Shown in pieces: positions 1 to 6,800 of a stretch of DNA of 9,677 bases. The notes below the pieces were generated by a model that was given only the letters and a program-made list of their open reading frames with translations, was not told the DNA's origin and made no database searches. A program made the position numbers and the translations under genes. The DNA lies in NCBI GenBank assembly GCA_937934705.1, contig CALGYY010000050.1, forward strand, positions 1 through 9,677, read 5' to 3'. The stretch's first letter is position 1. Each line of letters starts with the position of its first letter. This DNA is from an uncultured Bacteroidota bacterium (GTDB lineage Bacteria; Bacteroidota; Bacteroidia; Bacteroidales; CAIWKO01).

Positions 1-1
1 T

Positions 2-625
2 ACGCCATCGAATGCCTGCGGCATTGGTACTTCAGTCGATCTCTATGTAACACCGATGCCCGCAGCATTAATTTCACAGCAACCTGCAGATGTATTGATC
101 TGCGAGAATACTGATACTTCTTTCAGTATACAGGCAACGGGAATAAACCTGATCTACCAGTGGTTTGTCAACGACGGATCAGGATGGCAGGCCATTACCT
201 CTTCAGGATCAATACCTGTTTATTCCGGCTGGGATGCAAATAGCCTGTCTGTTCAGGGAGCAGACATGAGTTGCAACGGATACTATTATCAGTGCTATGT
301 TGAATCAGACGGTTGCGGTACGTGGTCTGACAGCTCCCTGCTTTCAGTTGACCTGTGCACCGGAATTGCAGCTGATCAGAGTGATGAAATGCTCATTGAT
401 GTCTATCCTGTTCCGTTCCGGGATTACATCATGATAACGGGCATCGAAAACCGGAATTTGAAAGTTAGTATCTATACTATCGAAGGCAAAATGATATTCA
501 GCGAGAATTTAAGCGGTGAAACAGAGTACCGCATTCCGGCCGGACATTTTGCTGATGGGGTGTATCTGATGCGCATCGTTGGCGATGAGTACCTTGATGT
601 CAAAATCATAGAAAAACATAAGTGA
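2..625 (+). CDS. 3' part of a T9SS-secreted Ig-like repeat protein
   Basis: The reading frame is open from the first bases of the window, so the gene begins upstream; 207 codons are visible before the TGA. The ATG at 56 lies inside the protein and is not the real start. The first ~18 residues (TPSNACGIGTSVDLYVTP) look like the end of one Ig-like repeat, because they match the end of the next repeat (YQCYVESDGCGTWSDSSL). That next repeat begins around ISQQPADVLICEN and has the typical YQW core strand, so at least two tandem repeats are present. From about nt 389 the protein becomes a T9SS type A sorting domain (Por secretion tail): IDVYPVPFRDY, then VSIYTIEGKMI, then GVYLMRI and VKIIEKHK. Such proteins are exported by Sec and then T9SS, with the tail usually removed at the cell surface. 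The functional N-terminal part is outside the window, so its specific role is unknown. Confidence 0.9.
   Translation, partial: TPSNACGIGTSVDLYVTPMPAALISQQPADVLICENTDTSFSIQATGINLIYQWFVNDGSGWQAITSSGSIPVYSGWDANSLSVQGADMSCNGYYYQCYVESDGCGTWSDSSLLSVDLCTGIAADQSDEMLIDVYPVPFRDYIMITGIENRNLKVSIYTIEGKMIFSENLSGETEYRIPAGHFADGVYLMRIVGDEYLDVKIIEKHK
389..622 (+). other. T9SS type A C-terminal sorting domain
   Basis: This ~78-residue tail has the family pattern. An opening strand with a Y-P-x-P motif (VYPVPFRD) is followed by a strand of the V-x-I-Y-T-x-x-G-K type. Then comes a G-V-Y-L-M-R-I strand, and the end is basic (VKIIEKHK). It is recognised by the T9SS translocon and sortase PorU in species where that has been studied; here this is by family resemblance. 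Confidence 0.88.
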
Positions 626-644
626 TTCGTTAGACCGGTCTTAT

Positions 645-679
645 TAAGGGGGGTAAACAATTTTACTCCCCTTATTTTT
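645..679 (+). terminator. Intrinsic terminator after the first gene
   Basis: The left arm 645-657 (T AAGGGGGGTAAA) pairs with the right arm 662-674 (TTTACTCCCCTT A), with one G-U wobble and a four-base loop CAAT at 658-661. The strand then runs into TTTTT at 675-679. It starts 20 bases after the TGA at 625. The stem is strong and the tract T-rich, so the upstream transcript should end here and the protease gene should need its own promoter. Confidence 0.85.
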
Positions 680-741
680 ACCAGTTAACACGTCTTTTAT
701 TATTGTTCAGTTCTTATAACTATATTCGCAGAATCTATTTG

Positions 742-2994
742 ATGATCATGATCAGAAGAGCCATTATCTTTTGTGTGTTGATTGCGTCGTGTTGTTTCTT
801 TGGGATTATGCCTGTGAGTGCTCAGTCATCATATATCAGGGAGTTCAGCCGTCTTAAAGCTGAAGGCTCTGTACCGGAAGACATCATCCGGGCCATGGAG
901 AGGAGCGGGAAGGATTATCAGGAACGCAGACAGGATATGTCAAAGAATAAACGCGCCAAAGGAGAAGAAAAGTTTGAATTGACGGCTTCTTACAATCTTG
1001 ACGAGATGTTCCTCGGCGGAAGGGTTATCTTTGGTGACCCTGTGACCACTTATATTAATCGTGTTGCAGATTCACTGTTGATTGGTTTTCCTGAGATCCG
1101 AAGGGAATTAAGGTTCTATACTACCCGTTCACCCTATGCCAACGCTTATTCAACGGATCAGGGAGTGATTCTGGTTAATGTAGGACTGATCGCCAGGTTG
1201 AACAATGAGGCTGAGCTGGCGTACATTCTTGCTCATGAAATCATTCATTATCTGCATAAGCATAATATTACGATATTCCTGGAAAAGGAGAAGGTTACGA
1301 AAAGAAGAAGAAGCGATCGCTCGATCAGGAATCTGTCACTGAGTGAAAGATTGCTGAGTCTTAATTACAGGTCCAAAGAGATTGAGACCTTTTCTGATCA
1401 GGAGGCTCTGAGGCGTTTTTATTCGACAACTTCTTATGATGCGACGGCGATAGAGTCCGTTTTTGACATCCTGCTGTTTTCGGAATTCCCTTTTTCAAAC
1501 CGTGTTTTTACAATGAGCCACCTGGAAACGGCTCATATGGTTTTCCCTTTATATTATTATGCCGATGATATTGGTCCGCGGGAAGCTTCCGAGGAGGATG
1601 ATCAAAACAGCACCCACCCCAGTGTCGAACAAAGAAAGACGGATATACGGGATTTGATCGATAGTTTGAAATTTTCAGGTAATCAGCTGTTTAAGAGTGA
1701 CACCATGGCTTTCAGGGAAGCCGTGACGCTGGCACGATTCGAAGTTCTCAGGCAGTTGCTCGTTCAACATCAATTGGGTGAAGCCTGCTATATAGCCGCT
1801 GTTTTGCTGGATGAATATCCGTCGCACCCTTTTATCAGAAAATGCTTCGCAGCATCATTATATGGCTTGGTCAAATACAAAAACCTGGGACAGGCTGAAG
1901 ATGTGACACCGTATTATCGCAATGTGACCGGGGAAATGAAGCAGGTCAGCTTTATGATCACCAAGCTGAGTAAGAGAGATATGAATATTCTGGCCCTGAA
2001 TTATGTGTGGCGGCTTAACAGGGATTATCCTGATGATGTCTATCTTAGAGAAATTAAGGATGAACTCTTTTATTCGCTCTTTGTTACCAATGAAATCAAA
2101 CCGGCCTTCTTCTACAGCAAATCAATGCAGGAGCTGAAAGCTGAAAACGATCAGGCCATTCTGGCAGCCGACACCATCACCAATAAATCAAAGAGGAGTA
2201 AAGTCCTGTCGAAAAAGATTGATACGACTTTTACCAAATTCGCCTTTGTGGATCTGTTTTCTGACAGTGTTTTTACTGCAGAGTTCTCACATTGGAGTAA
2301 TATTTCGGATTCTATTATGAGGGCCGAAGAGGAGCGCGCCAACAGCTACACCCCTTTTGACAGACCTGAACGGAAACCTCAGATTCCACACCATCAAAGA
2401 ACGTATGTGACCAGATTGGTCATGACGGATCCTTACACTGTTAAGGCGGATGCAAGAATCAGAAATCAGGTGTCGGCAGCGGAATCTTTGGTCAACACCG
2501 CCAGGGTCAAGGAATTGCTTGGTAAAAATGCTGATAGGGTGGGATTGGAGCTTCATTTTGCTGATAGCAGTGCAATTCGTCATCAGACTACTTCAGCTTT
2601 CAATGAATGGTCAGCCATTAATGAATATATTGAAGAAAGATTCAACCAACTCCGCGAAGGTGTGGTGGTTTCTTTCAGTGCTCAATATATTGATACCATC
2701 ATGCAGCGTCACGAAACTCCATACCTTGGCTGGACTGCCATTATGAGCATGCAGAAACGAAAACCTGTCTTTAAACTGGTGGTGATGTCACTCATGCCTT
2801 ATTTCTGGCCTTATACAATTTATCAGTTCATTGTTCCAAGAGTCCAGACGTATTATTACTATGTGTTGTTCAATGTAAAAACCGGCCGCATATGCTTGCT
2901 CAAATCCACCAGAAACCGGTCGGACCTGAGTAACGATCATCTGCAATCGCACCTGTATGATTTCATGAACGCAACACGGAGGTACTATGAATAG
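742..2994 (+). CDS. Secreted M48-family zinc metalloprotease with TPR-like C-terminal extension
   Basis: The product is 750 residues from the ATG at 742 (an in-frame ATG at 748 is equally possible). An N-terminal signal peptide has basic MIMIRR, a hydrophobic run AIIFCVLIASCCFFGIM and a likely cut at VSA/Q. The M48 peptidase domain spans roughly residues 75-300. Its zinc site HEIIH is at 165-169, preceded by AELAYILA, and the likely third ligand is Glu215 in ETFSDQEA, a variant of the usual ExxADxxG. Helical repeat-like stretches follow at about 320-380 (QLLVQHQLGEACYIAAVLL, then DEYPSHPF) and 416-450 (NYVWRLNRDYPDD), resembling TPR units. The C-terminus has a hydrophobic stretch (679-699) and then beta-like YYYYVLFNVKTGRI. 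M48 plus TPR in the periplasm recalls BepA, which works on outer-membrane protein quality; this protein is much longer, so that match is only by analogy. It overlaps the next gene by 8 bases. The third-ligand variant should still bind zinc. Confidence 0.88.
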   Translation: MIMIRRAIIFCVLIASCCFFGIMPVSAQSSYIREFSRLKAEGSVPEDIIRAMERSGKDYQERRQDMSKNKRAKGEEKFELTASYNLDEMFLGGRVIFGDPVTTYINRVADSLLIGFPEIRRELRFYTTRSPYANAYSTDQGVILVNVGLIARLNNEAELAYILAHEIIHYLHKHNITIFLEKEKVTKRRRSDRSIRNLSLSERLLSLNYRSKEIETFSDQEALRRFYSTTSYDATAIESVFDILLFSEFPFSNRVFTMSHLETAHMVFPLYYYADDIGPREASEEDDQNSTHPSVEQRKTDIRDLIDSLKFSGNQLFKSDTMAFREAVTLARFEVLRQLLVQHQLGEACYIAAVLLDEYPSHPFIRKCFAASLYGLVKYKNLGQAEDVTPYYRNVTGEMKQVSFMITKLSKRDMNILALNYVWRLNRDYPDDVYLREIKDELFYSLFVTNEIKPAFFYSKSMQELKAENDQAILAADTITNKSKRSKVLSKKIDTTFTKFAFVDLFSDSVFTAEFSHWSNISDSIMRAEEERANSYTPFDRPERKPQIPHHQRTYVTRLVMTDPYTVKADARIRNQVSAAESLVNTARVKELLGKNADRVGLELHFADSSAIRHQTTSAFNEWSAINEYIEERFNQLREGVVVSFSAQYIDTIMQRHETPYLGWTAIMSMQKRKPVFKLVVMSLMPYFWPYTIYQFIVPRVQTYYYYVLFNVKTGRICLLKSTRNRSDLSNDHLQSHLYDFMNATRRYYE
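2978..2986 (+). promoter_or_regulatory. Shine-Dalgarno-like site for the barrel gene
   Basis: GGAGG at 2978-2982 lies four bases before the ATG at 2987, inside the last codons of the protease gene. SD motifs are uncommon in Bacteroidota and neither of the other starts in this window has one. It supports 2987 rather than the in-frame ATG at 3002 as the start, and fits translation coupled to the upstream gene. The motif could also be chance, since it sits in coding sequence. Confidence 0.5.
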
Positions 2995-3739
2995 ATGCTT
3001 CATGTTCATATTGGTCTTTTTGCTGACGACCTCTGCTCAATCTCAAAACAGCGGATATCTGGGCAAACATTTCTCACTGAATTACAATCTTTATACTTCC
3101 CAGGCTATTACTGGTCCGTCAGAACATGGCGGTAAAGGTTGGCTATCCTTTAATACAAATCATCATTTCTTTCTGGATGCTGCGGTTGCCCGAAGCCTGA
3201 GCATCGGGCTGAGCTTCGCCTATGTTCATACAAACTTCTCATATGAGAATACGCTTTCGGATTATTATCTTCTCGCCGATGGTCATGGAGGCTTTTCTTT
3301 ACAGCATGTTTCCCTGCGAAGCAACAGTGTAGGAAATATGGATGTTTACGGAATTGGAATTTATCAGAGAATCTTTTTTAAAGGCAGCATTGCTCCCCTG
3401 GGGACATATATTAAACCGGAGCTGATGATACAGCTCATCAAACCCTCAGCAGGTAATCCCGTTTATTTGTTCGCGCCAGCGGAGTACACCGGTCCGGAAT
3501 TCGTTGATCCCGGAACAGTGGTAAATTACGCCCTTATGATTGATTTCGGACAAAACCGGCTGCTTTTTAACCGGATGTTCATCGATTACGGATTCAGGAT
3601 AGGCCTGTCACCGCGGCATTTTGCCAGCAAAAATACAGTGTATGGAGAAACCAACTACCTTGAAAGGGCCAGCCTTGAGCGTATGGGTCGTCACCTCTTA
3701 TTCAACGTAAAACTCGGAATTGGAGTCCTGCTTTTCTGA
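2987..3739 (+). CDS. Predicted outer-membrane beta-barrel protein, co-operonic with M48 protease
   Basis: The product has 250 residues. A signal peptide MNRCFMFILVFLLTTSAQS is cut near SA/Q or AQS/Q. The mature part is made of alternating polar/apolar strands joined by Gly/Asn/Ser-rich turns, for example SLSIGLSFAYVHTNFSYEN, VYGIGIYQRIFFKG and YIKPELMIQLIKP. The final strand HLLFNVKLGIGVLLF ends in Phe, the classic last residue of barrels inserted by BAM. The size fits a barrel of perhaps 8-12 strands; the count is a guess. No lipobox, enzyme motif or sorting tail is visible, and I do not recognise a named family. Its ATG lies within the end of the protease gene, so the two are probably made together, and the barrel may be a partner, substrate or anchor of the protease (inference). 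The start at 2987 is favoured by the GGAGG site and gives a complete n-region. Confidence 0.82.
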   Translation: MNRCFMFILVFLLTTSAQSQNSGYLGKHFSLNYNLYTSQAITGPSEHGGKGWLSFNTNHHFFLDAAVARSLSIGLSFAYVHTNFSYENTLSDYYLLADGHGGFSLQHVSLRSNSVGNMDVYGIGIYQRIFFKGSIAPLGTYIKPELMIQLIKPSAGNPVYLFAPAEYTGPEFVDPGTVVNYALMIDFGQNRLLFNRMFIDYGFRIGLSPRHFASKNTVYGETNYLERASLERMGRHLLFNVKLGIGVLLF

Positions 3740-3773
3740 TGTCATTTCCGGATGAAGCCTGGCTTGTATCATA

Positions 3774-3807
3774 AGTATTCGCTGTGAATACTGTTTAAGG
3801 TTTTTTT
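3774..3807 (+). terminator. Possible weak terminator after the protease-barrel operon
   Basis: A 7-bp perfect stem AGTATTC (3774-3780) / GAATACT (3786-3792) with loop GCTGT is followed, after eight bases, by seven Ts at 3801-3807. The stem is AT-rich and the T-run is not directly next to it, so termination may be leaky or the hairpin may be chance. It is the only terminator-like structure between the barrel gene and the giant gene. Confidence 0.35.
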
Positions 3808-3839
3808 AACACGGCTGATGGTGCAGAAACTTTTTCCCA

Positions 3840-3847
3840 TATCTTTG
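3840..3847 (+). promoter_or_regulatory. Bacteroidota-type -7 promoter element for the giant gene
   Basis: TATCTTTG is an exact match to the TAnnTTTG consensus read by the main sigma factor of Bacteroidota. It lies 29 bases before the ATG at 3877, so transcription should begin near 3852-3856 and leave a leader of only ~20-25 bases. The expected -33 TTG is not clear: the region about 20 bases upstream reads CTGATGGTG. A T-rich stretch (3801-3807) and a second one (3831-3835) lie upstream. Confidence 0.6.
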
Positions 3848-3876
3848 CTTATAATTAGTAATCAATCGCTTCTCCC

Positions 3877-6800
3877 ATGAAAAAGATCTTTTTTGTCCTG
3901 CTGTTTATCATGCCGCTCGTGTCTTTTGCACAGGTGATCGGCTATCATGAGAACTTTGAATTACCCTCTCTTGACGACAGTGTCAGTTCTTCAGGGACAC
4001 CAACCCCCTGGGCCATCTCAACCGCCCTGTTCCACAGCGGACTCAGAAGCGATTCAAGCAAGGTGACCGCAAGCGATACTTCATATCTTACTACCTCACC
4101 TTTCAGTACTGTTGGCAACTCATTTGTAATTCTGCGCTTCTCTCACATTTGTAAGATTGAACTTCTGGATGCCGGTGAGATTGAAGTTTCTGCTAACGGG
4201 GGTCCCTGGGTGAAATTAACCGGAATCCAATACCACGATCCGGGGAATTCTCAGTTTGTCAATAACGGGAATAAATTCAACTCCAATACCTATCCGCTGA
4301 ATTGGGCGCCAACCAATAACTCTGCAGTCCCCAACAATACCTGGTGGAAAGATGAGGAATTCGATATTTCTGCATTGGCCGGCAATAGCCCCAATGTGAG
4401 GATACGCTTTGCATTGCGCGACGGTAATGGCAACGGAGCCAATGCCAATTATGGTTGGCTCATTGATGATATCAGTGTGCTGATGTCATTCTCAGAACTT
4501 GATCCGCCCACCATTACATATATTAACCCCTTGTACCTGAATACAGTATATAACCTTGGTCCTTACAATATCAAGGCTGTTTTGTCAGATGTTTCGGGCA
4601 TTTCAGAAGGGATGCTCTTCTATAAAGTGAACAGCGGAACGCTGGACAGCGTGCTCATGACAGTCGTGTCAGGCGATACGATGAATGGCCTTGTCCCGGC
4701 CGTGAATGACCAGGATACCGTGTCTTATTTCATTCGCGCAACGGATGCCTCCCCGGCGCTTAATGTAAAACTGAATCCCCTGACAGGCTTCAGGAGCTTT
4801 GTGGCCACAACCGGAATACATTTTCCATACGTGGACGATTTTGATGGAGCATCTGTACTTTTCTATGATACGACTTTTACTGCAGGTACCCAGTGGGAAT
4901 TAGGGACCCCCGCTTATGGCTCATGTAATACTGCCCATTCTGATCCCAATGCCTGGGACATCAATTTGCTTAATACATATATGCCAAACGCAAATTGTCA
5001 TCTGTACTCACCGGTATTTGATTTTTCTGCAACTGAAAATGCAACGCTCTCTTTCTGGGTTAATTACGGACTCGAAAGTTGCTGCGACGGAGTGACCATG
5101 GAGTATACTACAGACGGCTCGACATGGCAGGTACTTGGTAGTGTGGGTGACCCCAATGCTGTGAACTGGTTCAATTATACCTCTGTCAGCTCAAGTTTGG
5201 GAAAGCCTGTCTGGACAGGCTATTCAGGCGGATGGGTCAAATGCGAATACCTGCTTTCCCAGTTAAACAATATTGTGGGACCGGTTCAGTTCCGTTATAT
5301 TTTTACTTCTGATGTAAGCGGTCAGTACGATGGATTCTCTGTCGATGACTTCTCCATAATTCCCCCATTTGAACAGGATGCCGGCCTGGAATCCGTTGTT
5401 GTACCTGATCTGCAAGGATGCGTCCCGGCCGGCACCAACCCGCTGAAGGTCGCTGTTGCGAATTACGGATCCGATACCCTTCAGGTGCCTTTCAACATTA
5501 CATACAGGCTCGACTCATTGCCACCCGTTTCAGAATCATTCGTTCTGCCGCTGGCCGCAGGTGAGATCGATACTTTCTCCTTTGTCAGCGGTCTGTCGCT
5601 CACTCCCGGACTTCATAATCTCATTATTTATTCAGAATACCCCACCGATCAGTTTAATCTGAATGATACACTGTCATTCAGCTTCAATGCTTTTGCACCG
5701 CTTCCCCTGCCTTATTTCAACCCTCTCGATTCAGTGGCTGCACTGAATGATTTCTGTATAGAAACAGGTGCCTACGGACGGGCATTTTTTGACCCTGCTG
5801 CCGCCAACACAGGAACAGGCGGTGTTATTTTCGATGCATCCTCTTCCAGCGGTTATATGGTGTATACCGATACCCTGACCGGATCTGTATACTATGTCTG
5901 GGAACCCTCTGTTAATCCGGATCAGAAGGCCAGTATGAGACTGATCGTGAATACAGATACGATAACACATCTAGTCATGAAGTTTGATCTGAAGATGCTT
6001 TATTTATGGGATCCTGAATACACCAATTTCAGGGTGACCGTTGATGGCATTATGGTAACACCCCACCTTCAGCCTGCGGGATTTACAACACCGTACGAAA
6101 CTTATGAGTATGATCTGAGCGCTTTCCTTCCTGCCTCAGCTCTGGTCATCGAATTCTGGGGAGAGCATTACGAAAGTTACGACTATACAACTCCAAATGG
6201 AAGCGGTTGCTTTCTTGACAACATCATGATCTACCAGCCGCCTGCTCAGGAGGCAGCAATGCTGCAGATTGCAGAACCACTAAGCGCTTGCGGACTGGGA
6301 ATAGAAGCGGTTAAAGTTCTGGTGAAAAATACAGGGTCAGACACCATTACCGATCTTTATGTCAATTATCAGGTTAACGGATCAAGCCCGGCCGGGCCTG
6401 AACTTATTCCGGATACACTGATTCCCGGAGATTCCGCGTGGCATACTTTCGCAGCTCTGGTCGATTTGAGCGTGCTTAACACAGATTCCGTTTTTAATTT
6501 TCTGGCCTGGACTGAACTGGCAGGCGACCCCTTTGATTTCAATGATACCCTGGGGAAGGAGGTCATTTCCATGTTTATCCCCCCAGACCCCCTGGTCGAC
6601 TCGGTTTACATTGTCCCGTACGCGACAGATACGGTTCTTCATGCGGTTTCCCCAGCCAATATTTACTGGTTTGACGATCCTGTTTCGGGGAATTATATTC
6701 TTCAGGGTCCTGATTTTCAGACACCTGTTGTCTTTGATACGATTTCGTATTATGTTGAGGCCAGAAACGGATCCTCAGGTACTGATTTCTTTGTAGGCAC

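Noticed and set aside
698..728. Possible -7 boxes for the protease operon: TATTATTG (698-705) and TATATTCG (721-728)
   Set aside because: Each has one mismatch to TAnnTTTG and neither has a well-placed TTG about 20 bases upstream. A promoter is expected here but I cannot choose a site.
703..741. TTG start at 703 for the protease gene, adding 13 residues
   Set aside because: It would place polar FSSYNYIRRIYL before the signal peptide. The ATGs at 742 or 748 give a normal short basic n-region and a usual start codon.
3741..3770. Short inverted repeat AAGC-CTG-GCTT (3755-3765)
   Set aside because: A four-base stem with a three-base loop and no T-tract is not distinguishable from chance.
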